DNA of 64,000 bases from Stenotrophomonas cyclobalanopsidis (GTDB lineage Bacteria > Pseudomonadota > Gammaproteobacteria > Xanthomonadales > Xanthomonadaceae): the NCBI RefSeq assembly GCF_008710035.1, contig NZ_VYKI01000012.1, forward strand, positions 74,788-138,787. The letters run 5' to 3'. The translations under genes and the position numbers were made by a program. The notes below the pieces were generated by a model. It did not search any database, was not told where the DNA came from, and saw nothing but the letters and a program-made list of their open reading frames with translations. Of this stretch, positions 8,506 through 15,978 are shown piece by piece (within the stretch, counting starts at the first letter, position 1; each line of letters opens with the position of its first letter).

Positions 8506-9050
8506 GTACCCACGAAACCGACCACGACCACGACCACGACCCCGATCTGCAGGCGCGGCTGCGCGCGCTGCCCGACCAGCGCACGCCCCCCGCCGATGGC
8601 TGGGCACGCCTGGCCGCGCAGCTGCCACCACGCGAGGCCGCGCCCATCGCGATGGAGCACGCAGACAACGTCGTCCCCCTGCCACAGCGCCGCCGTCTGC
8701 GCGGGTGGCTGCCGCTGGGCACGGCGCTTGCCGCCAGCCTGGCCGTCTATGCGGTTGCACCGTGGCGGCAGGCGCCGCTGCAGGCACCGGCGCCATCGAC
8801 CCTGCAGTTGCAGGCGGCGGCCATGACCGAGCAGTACCAGCAGGCGGTGGCATCGCTGCCCGGTGGCCGCGCGGCCGCATGGCAGCCGGCCCTGCACGAA
8901 CTGGATGAAAGCGCGGCACAGATCCGTGCCGCGCTGGCGCAGGATCCGCGCGCACCGCACCTGCTTGGACAGCTCAAGCGTACCTATGCGCTGCGGCTGG
9001 AATTGACCCGGCAGGCGGCGCAGGCCGCCGCGGCCGGAATGACAACCTAA
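8502..9050 (+). CDS. Putative anti-sigma factor, single-pass membrane protein
   Basis: This protein of 182 residues follows the ECF sigma gene with a 4-bp ATGA overlap and probably encodes its membrane-bound partner. The N-terminus has a His/Asp-rich run (ETDHDHDHDPD) that might bind metal. A cytoplasmic segment of about 65 residues comes next, then one membrane helix (GWLPLGTALAASLAVYAVAP, about residues 68-87), then an Ala/Gln-rich helical periplasmic part of about 90 residues. No canonical zinc-binding anti-sigma HxxxCxxC motif is visible. The anti-sigma role is inferred from gene order, coupling and topology only. Confidence 0.7.
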   Translation: MSTHETDHDHDHDPDLQARLRALPDQRTPPADGWARLAAQLPPREAAPIAMEHADNVVPLPQRRRLRGWLPLGTALAASLAVYAVAPWRQAPLQAPAPSTLQLQAAAMTEQYQQAVASLPGGRAAAWQPALHELDESAAQIRAALAQDPRAPHLLGQLKRTYALRLELTRQAAQAAAAGMTT

Positions 9051-9061
9051 GGAGACACCCC

Positions 9062-9940
9062 ATGCGATCCCTTTTTCCGCTCTGCGCTGCGTTGCTGCTG
9101 TTGCCCTCGCTGGCCCTGGCCGACACCCGCGTCGATGAGCGCCATACCCTGGCCAGTGGTGGCCGCATCGAGCTGAGCAACGTGGCCGGCAAGGTCACCG
9201 TGCGCGGCTGGGACCGCAACGAGGTACAGCTGACCGGCAGCCTTGGTGATGGCCTGCAGCTGCGCCAGGAAAAGAGCGCCAACCGCGTGCGCTGGGAAGT
9301 GGAGTATCCGCGCCGCCACACCAGTGGCACGGCGACGCTGGTGCTGAATGTCCCGCGTGCCTCGGAACTGCTGCTGAGCACGGTCAGTGCCGACCAGGAC
9401 ATCAGTGGCATCGACGTGCGCCGCCTGCAGGCCGATACGGTCAGTGGCAGCCTGACCGCGGCCGGACGCAGTGGCGACAGCAAGCTCAACACGGTCAGTG
9501 GCAATGTCATCGCCAAACTGCAGACGCCGCGGCTGGACGTGAACACGGTCAGTGGCCGCATCGAGGCCGGTGGCGGCGTGTCTGGGGATATTGGTGCGCA
9601 GACGGTGTCCGGTCGGGTGGGCGTGGATGCCGGCCGCGTCCAGCGCCTGGCGGTGGAGACGGTCTCGGGCGGCATCGATCTGTCCACCTCCGGCCTGGCG
9701 CCGGGGGGCCGCATCAACGTCGAATCGGTCAGTGCGTCGGTGAACCTGCGGTTGCCGGTCAAGGTCTCGGCACAGCTGTCGGTGAACAGCTTCGCCGGCT
9801 CGATCAACAGTGATGCCGGCACCGTGGAGCGGCCGCGCTATGGGCCGGGCAGCAGCCTGGACACAAAGCTGGGTGGCGGTGATGGTGACATCCGCATCCA
9901 GTCGCATTCGGGCAGCGTGCGGGTCAGCCTGGACCGCTGA
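9062..9940 (+). CDS. DUF4097 family beta-strand repeat protein, exported
   Basis: This 292-residue protein starts with a clear signal peptide (RSLFPLCAALLLLPSLALAD) and is otherwise a DUF4097 repeat domain, predicted to form a beta-helix or stacked strands. The motif TVSG recurs at a spacing of roughly 18-22 residues (DTVSGSL, NTVSGNV, NTVSGRI, QTVSGRV, ETVSGGI), each marking one strand turn. A strong ribosome site (aaggaga) precedes the ATG, 11 bp after the anti-sigma-like gene. Expression with the ECF factor suggests an envelope-stress or adhesin-like function, but no activity has been shown that I can name. Confidence 0.88.
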   Translation: MRSLFPLCAALLLLPSLALADTRVDERHTLASGGRIELSNVAGKVTVRGWDRNEVQLTGSLGDGLQLRQEKSANRVRWEVEYPRRHTSGTATLVLNVPRASELLLSTVSADQDISGIDVRRLQADTVSGSLTAAGRSGDSKLNTVSGNVIAKLQTPRLDVNTVSGRIEAGGGVSGDIGAQTVSGRVGVDAGRVQRLAVETVSGGIDLSTSGLAPGGRINVESVSASVNLRLPVKVSAQLSVNSFAGSINSDAGTVERPRYGPGSSLDTKLGGGDGDIRIQSHSGSVRVSLDR

Positions 9941-9988
9941 GCGCGGCCCGGCAGGCCGCGGCGGCAGCGCCGCCGCGGTCAGGGTGGG

Positions 9989-10171
9989 TCAGCTGGCTTT
10001 CTTCAGCGCCCAGGTGGTGCCAAGCACTTCGATCTTGCCACCGCTCTTGCGGAACGCGGCCAGATCGGACGCAATCGAATCGCTGCTGACCGTGCTGCTG
10101 GCGGCCGCGCCCTTGCGTTCGCTGCGGATGCTGTTGGTAGCCTTCGCGGGGGTCTTTGCCTTGCGGGGCAT
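9989..10171 (-). CDS. Small basic hypothetical protein
   Basis: This short gene encodes 60 residues, beginning MPRKAKTPAKATNSIRSERK and ending with GGKIEVLGTTWALKKAS. The basic Lys/Ala-rich N-terminus followed by a compact C-terminal part suggests a nucleic-acid-associated protein, but I do not recognise a family. The start at 10171 has a good Shine-Dalgarno (caggag) 6 nt upstream, which supports real translation. It follows the YkgJ-type gene on the same strand by 11 bp, so the two may form an operon. Confidence 0.65.
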   Translation of the reverse strand: MPRKAKTPAKATNSIRSERKGAAASSTVSSDSIASDLAAFRKSGGKIEVLGTTWALKKAS

Positions 10172-10182
10172 GGTTGCTCCTG

Positions 10183-10569
10183 TCAGGTGGAAGGGGAGGA
10201 AAGCGACCAGGCATCGGCCTGGCGCAGGTAATCCTGCCGCTCGCGGCGGCAGTCGTCGCCACCCATCGAAAACTGGCGGCAGATCGCCGGGCGCTGCGAA
10301 TAGATCGTGCAGCGCAGGTGATAGGGATCGATCGCCGCGCACCAGCCCTCGTCATTGCGCGCCATCACGGCACGGCCGTGCCTGTCGCGCGAGGTATACT
10401 GGCGGGGCACGTCGTCGCCCGCCTGCAGCAGCACGGGCAACCGGCAACACACCGCGTCACAACGGCGGCAGTCGATGGGTGCAGGTGCTTCTTCAGGTTG
10501 TGCGGCCACAGGGGCCAGGCGGGTGCCCAAAGCGGGTCTCGATGGCGGCTCGGGTAATACGCGGACCAT
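10183..10569 (-). CDS. YkgJ family cysteine cluster protein
   Basis: This protein of about 128 residues carries the YkgJ-type cysteine cluster: CRRCDAVCCRLPV near the N-terminus, then CAAIDPYHLRC and CTIYSQRPAICRQF, ending with a Cys/Arg segment. The eight or so conserved cysteines probably bind zinc or an iron-sulphur cluster. The biochemical role of the family is not established. Start choice is uncertain: the ATG at 10569 gives MVRVLPEP, while an ATG at 10587 adds six residues, and neither has a strong ribosome site. It lies 11 bp upstream of the 60-residue basic protein gene. Confidence 0.82.
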   Translation of the reverse strand: MVRVLPEPPSRPALGTRLAPVAAQPEEAPAPIDCRRCDAVCCRLPVLLQAGDDVPRQYTSRDRHGRAVMARNDEGWCAAIDPYHLRCTIYSQRPAICRQFSMGGDDCRRERQDYLRQADAWSLSSPST

Positions 10570-10596
10570 GAACGAGCCAGAAGGCATGGCCGCAAG

Positions 10597-10647
10597 GCCC
10601 GCGAAGCGGGCCGGGCCCTACCCGGGTACACACACCGGCGCAGCCGG
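10597..10647. repeat. Two short GC palindromes between YkgJ and yegD
   Basis: Position 10597-10613 reads ggcccgcgaagcgggcc, a perfect hairpin, and 10635-10647 holds a second one (ccggcgcagccgg). They lie upstream of the YkgJ gene and downstream of yegD, which is transcribed toward them. The first could terminate yegD transcription, but no T-run follows. Confidence 0.45.
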
Positions 10648-10704
10648 CGGAAGGTAGAGCCCTATCAAGCCTGCTGAGGGTAGCAAACTCCGCGTAACGT
10701 TTTG

Positions 10705-12066
10705 TTAATCCCGGCTGGCTGCCGCGAGCGCCAGGCCCTGGACGACGCCCAGGGAGGGCTCGCCGTGGACCATGCGGGCGCCCGGGAAGGCCTCGGCGGC
10801 GGCCTGCCGCAGGTAGCCGGCGCGGGACATGCCGCCGGTCAGGAACACCGCATCCGGGTCGCCGCCGATGTCGCTGCGGACCTGGGCCAGCAGCTCGCGG
10901 ATCTGGGTCAGGTAGCCCGAGGCGGCCGTGGCCAGGCCTTCGGTGCTGCTGTCGGCATGCAGGTCGCGGGCGATGTAGTCCAGCGTGCTGCGGTGGCTGG
11001 GGCTGCTGCTCAGGGCGATCTTGGCGCGTTCGACGTCGCGGTACAGGCGCGCGGTATTGCCGGTGTCCTGCAGCGCCTGCAGGCGCGAACCCCACGGGTC
11101 GTCGACATGTTCGTACTTGTGCTGGCGGAAGTCGCGCTGGCGGGTCATGTCCTGCACGGTGGCCGCTTCCACGTAGTGGTGGGCGGGCACGCGGGTGACG
11201 CCACGGCCGAACAGTGGCATGTAGCTGGACAGGCTCAGCGACAGGTCGATATCGGTACCGCCGCGGGCGATGCCCCAGGCGCGGTGGATGCGTGGGGCGG
11301 CATCGCCACCTACTTCGGCGTGGGCGATGTCGGTGGTACCGCCGCCGATGTCGACGATGACGGCCTGGTGCCGCTCACGGCTTTCGGCGTGGTAGTGCAT
11401 GGCCGCCGCGGCCGGTTCCTCGAGGAAATCGATCTGGTCGAACCCGGCCTGGGTGGCGGCCTCGCGCAGGATGTCCAGCGCTTGGTCGTTGCCGGCGGCG
11501 CCGATCGAGCTGCGGAACTGCACCGGGCGGCCGAGCAGGGCCGCGCGCAACGGCTGGCCGAGCTGGGCGCTGGCGGTCAGGCGGATGTGTTCGAGAATGT
11601 GCGCGGCGATGCCGGTAATGGTCTGCCGCGCGCGCGGGTGCAGGTTGTAGCCGAGCATCGACTTCGGGCTCTGCACCAGGTTGCCTTCGTGCTCCTCGAA
11701 ATAGGCTTCCAGCGCGTCATCGCCGTAGATGGCGTTCTGCAGCAGGTCGCTGGCGCTGCGCTCCTTGCCGGCGCGGGCTTCCATCCATTCGCGGCGCAGG
11801 GCGCGCAGGGCTTCGCGGCGCAGTGCCTGCGGGGTGCGTTCCTGGCCGGCGGCGCGCGCGGCACGGGCGGCGCTGTCGATCATCTGCTGCAGTTCGTGTT
11901 CCTGGCCGGCGTCGAGCTGGAAGTCGTCCGGGTCGGGCACCACGCCGGGGAAATACACGCTGGTACGAAACTGCTCGGCGTCACCGAAGCGGATCGGCAG
12001 CAGCCGTCCATCACGGACGATGGCGGCGGCGGAGTTGCTGGTACCGAAGTCGATGCCAAGGCGCAT
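10705..12066 (-). CDS. yegD: Hsp70 family protein YegD
   Basis: This 453-residue protein is a short Hsp70/actin-fold ATPase of the YegD type. It opens with the phosphate-1 motif LGIDFGTSNSAAAI (residues 3-16). The phosphate-2 motif VIVDIGGGTTDIAHAE lies near residues 220-235 and the adenosine motif FLTGGMSRAGYL near 410. It lacks the substrate-binding domain of DnaK, as do all YegD proteins. The family is conserved in proteobacteria but its client or role is not established. The ATG at 12066 matches the expected N-terminus; the open frame extends upstream through a repeat element and should be ignored. It appears to be a single-gene unit. Confidence 0.92.
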   Translation of the reverse strand: MRLGIDFGTSNSAAAIVRDGRLLPIRFGDAEQFRTSVYFPGVVPDPDDFQLDAGQEHELQQMIDSAARAARAAGQERTPQALRREALRALRREWMEARAGKERSASDLLQNAIYGDDALEAYFEEHEGNLVQSPKSMLGYNLHPRARQTITGIAAHILEHIRLTASAQLGQPLRAALLGRPVQFRSSIGAAGNDQALDILREAATQAGFDQIDFLEEPAAAAMHYHAESRERHQAVIVDIGGGTTDIAHAEVGGDAAPRIHRAWGIARGGTDIDLSLSLSSYMPLFGRGVTRVPAHHYVEAATVQDMTRQRDFRQHKYEHVDDPWGSRLQALQDTGNTARLYRDVERAKIALSSSPSHRSTLDYIARDLHADSSTEGLATAASGYLTQIRELLAQVRSDIGGDPDAVFLTGGMSRAGYLRQAAAEAFPGARMVHGEPSLGVVQGLALAAASRD

Positions 12067-12171
12067 GGGAAGATCCGGGGCGGGCGGGGGCCGCGCACTC
12101 TGCTGCAGTTCGGGTCTTCCTGCAAGTTCCTGTTGGCTTCGGGTGGGTTCAGCGCCTCCATGGATCGCTCG

Positions 12172-12367
12172 GGCGGCGCGGGGAGGGGCGGACGGGACAC
12201 GCGGTAAATCCCCCTCCGGGGTCCGGCCCAGCCGCTGGCGGCTGTGCGTTCGGTCGCTTGCGAAGCAGTGCTTCGCAAGCAAAGCGCCCTCACCCATGTA
12301 GCTCGTAGGCGCCGTCCCTGGCGCCTACGGTCCCGTCCGCCCCTCCCCACGCCGCCATGACAGTTCC
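12172..12367 (+). repeat. Composite hairpin element, copy C (first insert module only)
   Basis: The arms are 27 nt each at 12172-12198 and 12330-12356, with one mismatch, and their sequence (gggaggggcggacgggac) is unlike the other copies. The core is 131 nt: the 52-nt type core plus a block of about 79 nt. That block contains the perfect hairpin gcttgcgaagc-agt-gcttcgcaagc and the stem cagccgc-tgg-gcggctg. The conserved gacagttcc follows the right arm. The leading gcagggc hairpin is not preserved. Confidence 0.8.
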
Positions 12368-12432
12368 CCGGCGCCGCGGCAACAGACAGCAAAGCAGCAG
12401 CTCAGGCTTCTGATTGTCCCGGCCGCCAGCGC

Positions 12433-12628
12433 GGGAAACTGTCCGGAGGCGAGGGGCCATGCGGGGCAGGACCGTTGGCGCCATGGGCCCGAGGCATGCC
12501 TCGGGCGGGTTGGGCAGGACGCCCAACCCCGGTCTTGCCGTGTGCGCAGGACAGCGCACACGAGCAAGGCGCCATCGAGCACCATGGAGGGGATTTTGCG
12601 TGTCCTGACCCGCATGGCCCCTCGCCTC
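12433..12628 (-). repeat. Composite hairpin element, copy C2 (second insert module only)
   Basis: This copy is in reverse orientation, starting at 12433 with the complement of the gacagtttccc end. The arms at 12446-12472 and 12602-12628 are 27 nt with one mismatch and again have their own sequence (gaggcgaggggccatgcggg). The core is 129 nt and contains the second module: stems gtgtgcgc/gcgcacac and ggttgggc/gcccaacc, and the palindrome cccgaggcatgcctcggg. It lies head-to-head with copy C, about 80 bp apart. The rest of 12067-12726 holds nothing I can name except the start region of yjdM. Confidence 0.8.
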
Positions 12629-12726
12629 AAACCAGTATCAACAGAGGCGCCACACGCGGGAAAAAATGGAAGCACGGACCCGCCGGTTACAATGGCGGTT
12701 GTTGATTCATTTTGAGGTACTTGCTG

Positions 12727-13062
12727 ATGTCGTCCGCTCCCGCTTGCCCGCAGTGCACCCTGGAAAACACCTACGCCGATGGCGCGCTGTGGATCTGCGC
12801 CGACTGCGGTTTCGAGTGGACCGCCGAGGAGGGCGCCGGCACGGCCCTGGTCGTGCGTGACAGCAACGGCAACACCCTGCAGGCCGGCGACACCGTCACC
12901 GTCATCAAGGACCTGAAGGTCAAAGGCTCGTCCATCCCGCTCAAGCAGGGCACGGTCATCCGCAACATCCGCCTGGTCGAGGATGACGCCGAACACATCG
13001 AAGGCAACTCGGACAAGATCAAGGGCCTGGTGCTGAAGACCTGCTTCCTCAAGAAGGCCTGA
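12727..13062 (+). CDS. yjdM: Zinc ribbon protein YjdM (PhnA family)
   Basis: This 111-residue protein is the YjdM/PhnA-family zinc ribbon protein. The N-terminal ribbon uses CPQC (residues 7-10) and CADC (about 26-29), followed by a compact beta-barrel domain ending in GLVLKTCFLKKA, as usual for the family. Despite the old name, it is not phosphonoacetate hydrolase and its function is unknown. The ATG at 12727 is preceded by gaggt at a suitable distance; a slightly earlier in-frame ATG at 12712 has no ribosome site. The gene stands alone between the repeat region and a convergent transglutaminase-TPR gene. Confidence 0.92.
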   Translation: MSSAPACPQCTLENTYADGALWICADCGFEWTAEEGAGTALVVRDSNGNTLQAGDTVTVIKDLKVKGSSIPLKQGTVIRNIRLVEDDAEHIEGNSDKIKGLVLKTCFLKKA

Positions 13063-13069
13063 GCCGTCC

Positions 13070-14221
13070 TCAGCGCCGCGCCTGCTGGGTGCGCAGGCGC
13101 GACAGGCCGTCCAGCTTGGCCTGGTAGCGCTGCTGGTTGCTGTTGCCGCCCAGGGCACGTGCCCGCGTCAGCTCGCGGTCGGCACGCGCCAACTGCCCAC
13201 TGAGGAAATAGGCGCGCGCCAGCCCGAAATGGAACTGGTGCGCGTTGTCGTACAGCTGCACCGCGCGCCGGTAATAGCGGATCGCCAGGGCCAGGTCGCC
13301 ACTGCGCTCGGCGGCGGCACCGGCCATGTACTGGGCAAACGGATCATCGCGCTGCACCGCCTTCAAACGCTGCTCCAGCGCCTGCGCCTGCGTTACCAGG
13401 CCCAGGCGGCGATACAGCACGCTGGCGTTGATCAGCGCCGAATCCTCGCGGCCATCCAGGCGCAGCGCATTCTCGAGTGCGGCACGCGCGCCAGCGAGGT
13501 CACCTTCGCGGCTGTCGAGGACGCCGAGGTTGTTCCAGGTCGGCGCGAAATCCGGCGCACGCGCCAGTGCCGCAGTGAAGAACGCGCGCGCGCCCACCTT
13601 GTCGCCCGCGGTCATGCGCTCGGCGCCGCGGTTGTTGTAGAAGTGCGCCAGTGCGCGGTCGAGCGGGATCGGGTGCGGGCCGCGGCGGTCGTAGAGGATG
13701 TTGCGGTCGAGGTCGACGGTGCCCCCGCGTCCGTCCACCACGATCCCCACATTGACGTGGCCCACGCTGTAGACCACGCCCTGTTCCTGGTCCTGGTACC
13801 AGGACACCACGCGATCCACCTCCTGCACGCGCGCCTGGATGCCGGCTTCGCGCGCCAGGGCGGCGAACAGCAGGGTGAACGCCAGGCAGTTGGCCTGCCG
13901 CTTCTGCCAGATTTCCGTGAGCGTGTAGGTCGCCGCCGGGTCGTACTGCAGGTCCAGCGCCTGCGCACCGAAGATCATTTCGGCCAGCGCCTGCAGGCGC
14001 TGCTCGCGCGAGCTGTGGCGGGCGATCACCCGTGTCTGCAGCATCTGCCGCAGCGGTGCGGGAATGGCCAGCACCTGCTCCGGTGTCGGCACGCTGGCCA
14101 CCGCAACCGGTGCGGCCGGCGCCACCTGGGGGGCGAGTGCTGGAGGATCCTGGGCCAGGGCGGCTGATACGCCCGTGGCAGCCAGCAAAGGTGCAAGGCA
14201 ACAAGCGGCAAGACGGCGCAT
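13070..14221 (-). CDS. Exported transglutaminase-like and TPR repeat protein
   Basis: This protein of 383 residues has a signal peptide (MRRLAACCLAPLLAATGVSAALA). A transglutaminase-like domain at about residues 75-190 has the catalytic-type cysteine in RQANCLAFTLLFAALAREAG, a histidine in GHVNVGIVVDG and an aspartate in TVDLD. It is followed by four or five TPR units from about residue 200 to 370 (for example PDFAPTWNNLGVLDSREGDL). The combination suggests a periplasmic protease or peptide-modifying enzyme with a protein-binding tail, but the substrate is unknown. I chose the ATG at 14221 for the signal peptide. It converges with yjdM, 7 bp apart. Confidence 0.85.
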   Translation of the reverse strand: MRRLAACCLAPLLAATGVSAALAQDPPALAPQVAPAAPVAVASVPTPEQVLAIPAPLRQMLQTRVIARHSSREQRLQALAEMIFGAQALDLQYDPAATYTLTEIWQKRQANCLAFTLLFAALAREAGIQARVQEVDRVVSWYQDQEQGVVYSVGHVNVGIVVDGRGGTVDLDRNILYDRRGPHPIPLDRALAHFYNNRGAERMTAGDKVGARAFFTAALARAPDFAPTWNNLGVLDSREGDLAGARAALENALRLDGREDSALINASVLYRRLGLVTQAQALEQRLKAVQRDDPFAQYMAGAAAERSGDLALAIRYYRRAVQLYDNAHQFHFGLARAYFLSGQLARADRELTRARALGGNSNQQRYQAKLDGLSRLRTQQARR

Positions 14222-14451
14222 GGCAGTTTCCTGCGGCGGCGGGTAGGCCCGTCTGCCAGCAGTGTAGACCCGCACGGGGGGGCCGGCATCAACCATTGGC
14301 CGGCCGTCCGCGTTCATCCACATGCGGTGTGGACCAGCCCGCGACAAAGCTGTGGACAACTCCTTGCCAGCCTTGCCCGGCAAGCGATGTGAGCGGCTGG
14401 TGAAAAATTGTCCAGCTTGCCCGCGGCGCCTGCGGGCGGGATGATCCCTGC

Positions 14452-15054
14452 ATGGACTTCGCCCCGATCCCGCTTGCACCGGCGCAGTGGCAGACGCTGC
14501 AGGATGCCTACGCCACGCCGCCGCGCGCCTACCACCACTTCGGCCACGTGCGTGCGGTGCTGCAGCACTGCCAGGACGTCGCGGCCGGGCCGGGATGGCA
14601 GCAGCCCGCCGAGGTATATCTGGCGGTGCTGTACCACGACGCCATCTACCAGGCAGGGCGCAAGGACAACGAAGCGCGCTCGGCCGAGCTGGCGCGCAGG
14701 GTCATCGCGCATGCGCCGGAGCTGTCGGGCATCGATGCCGCGCGGGTGGAGCAGCTGATCCTGCTGACCGCGCGCCACGGCGAACTGGGACCAGACGACG
14801 TGGACGCCGAGGCGGCCCTGTTCCTGGACTGCGACATGGCCATCCTGGCGGCCCCTGAAGCGGTGTTCGCCGCCTACGACCGCGGCGTGGCCGAGGAGTA
14901 CCAGGGCGTGGTGCCGGGCTTTCTCTACCGTGCCGGCCGCCGCCGCTTCCTGCAGGGCCTGCTGCGCGCGCCGCGTATCTTCCTCAGCGACTTCTTCCAC
15001 CAGCGCCTGGATGCGGCGGCGCGCGCCAACCTGCAGCGGCAGCTGGACGCCTGA
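14452..15054 (+). CDS. HD-domain predicted metal-dependent phosphohydrolase
   Basis: This cytoplasmic protein of 200 residues belongs to the HD superfamily of predicted metal-dependent hydrolases. The signature pieces are YHHFGHVRAVLQH (about residues 27-39), the HD pair in LAVLYHDAIYQ (about 57-67), and the downstream LILLTARHG and FLDCDMAILA. These histidines and aspartates should bind two metals. The substrate is unknown; related proteins are often annotated N-methyl-D-aspartate receptor NMDAR2C subunit by mistake. It is followed by two tightly spaced small genes. The 230-bp region before it contains three sequences resembling DnaA boxes, noted separately. Confidence 0.87.
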   Translation: MDFAPIPLAPAQWQTLQDAYATPPRAYHHFGHVRAVLQHCQDVAAGPGWQQPAEVYLAVLYHDAIYQAGRKDNEARSAELARRVIAHAPELSGIDAARVEQLILLTARHGELGPDDVDAEAALFLDCDMAILAAPEAVFAAYDRGVAEEYQGVVPGFLYRAGRRRFLQGLLRAPRIFLSDFFHQRLDAAARANLQRQLDA

Positions 15055-15100
15055 GCGGGATCGTTACACTGGGCGCCTGTCTGCAACGCCGTGCCTGCCC

Positions 15101-15286
15101 GTGACCGACCCCGTGTCTGCGCCTGATCCCGATCCGCGTCCGCTACCGCCGGAAGAGCCCGGCCCCAACGAATGCTGTGGCAGCGGCTGCCCGCTGTGCG
15201 TGCTCGACCTGTATTCCGACGAGCTGCAGCGCTACCGCAAGGCGCTGGCCGAATGGAAGGCACGGCATCCGCAGGAGGCGTCATGA
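15101..15286 (+). CDS. Oxidoreductase-like domain protein, small
   Basis: The protein has 61 residues, starts at GTG 15101, and matches the short oxidoreductase-like domain family. The core motif is NECCGSGCPLCVLDLYSDEL (residues 23-42), in which four cysteines lie close together, followed by a helix ELQRYRKALAEWKARH. A proline-rich head precedes it. The cysteines may bind metal or an iron-sulphur centre; the family's function is not known to me. Its TGA overlaps the ATG of the next gene (ATGA), so the two are coupled. Confidence 0.78.
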   Translation: MTDPVSAPDPDPRPLPPEEPGPNECCGSGCPLCVLDLYSDELQRYRKALAEWKARHPQEAS

Positions 15287-15900
15287 CGCGCGCGCGGCCG
15301 GCGGCATTGCTGGCCATGGTCGCGCTGCTGCTGTTCATCGCCACGGCGCTGTGGACCCAGTTCGCGCGCAGTGACCTGGACTGGGTGCAGACCACCCTGA
15401 GCATCTACCTGCACGGCCCCTGGGGGCTGGCCCTGCGCAGCGCCTATTGCCTGCTGGCGCTGGCCATCGCCGTGCTCGGCGCCGCGCTGTACCGGCACAG
15501 CACGGGGCCCCGCCGCAGTGCCGCCGCACCGCTGCTGTTCACCGTGGCCGCGCTCGGCCTGGCGACCGTGTCCATCGGCGACAGCTGGCTGCCCGAGGCG
15601 ACGCCACTGCTGGCGCCGCTGGTGCATGGCGTGGCTGCGAACACCGCCTTCCTGTGTGCCAGCGTCGGCATGCTGCTGCAGGCCTGGTACCTGCGCCGTG
15701 AGCCGGGCTGGCAGCGCAGTGCGGCGCTGCTGTGGGGCTGGGCGTGGCTGGCCTTCGCCCTGTTGTGGCTGCACGTGCTGTGGCGGGCAGGTCCGCCGCG
15801 TGGGCTGGGCCAGAAAACGGTGATCGTGGTGATCGTCGGCTGGCTGCTGTGGCTGGCGGTGGCGATGTACCGGCGGGGTAGCCGCAGCGCGTCCCGCTGA
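15283..15900 (+). CDS. DUF998 family integral membrane protein
   Basis: This 205-residue integral membrane protein has about six helices, the first being AALLAMVALLLFIATALW (residues 7-24). The pattern, with SIGDSWLP between helices 3 and 4 and HGVAANTAFL after it, is that of DUF998 proteins, whose function is unknown. Translation is coupled to the preceding small gene through an ATGA overlap. A second DUF998-like protein is encoded at 36360-36959, which differs clearly in sequence. Confidence 0.8.
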   Translation: MTRARPAALLAMVALLLFIATALWTQFARSDLDWVQTTLSIYLHGPWGLALRSAYCLLALAIAVLGAALYRHSTGPRRSAAAPLLFTVAALGLATVSIGDSWLPEATPLLAPLVHGVAANTAFLCASVGMLLQAWYLRREPGWQRSAALLWGWAWLAFALLWLHVLWRAGPPRGLGQKTVIVVIVGWLLWLAVAMYRRGSRSASR

Positions 15901-15978
15901 ACCGCCAACGGCCTGCACGGGTACGTGCCGTGCACGCGGTGGCGGCGTATCGTGTGCGCATTCCACCGGGGATGCGAT

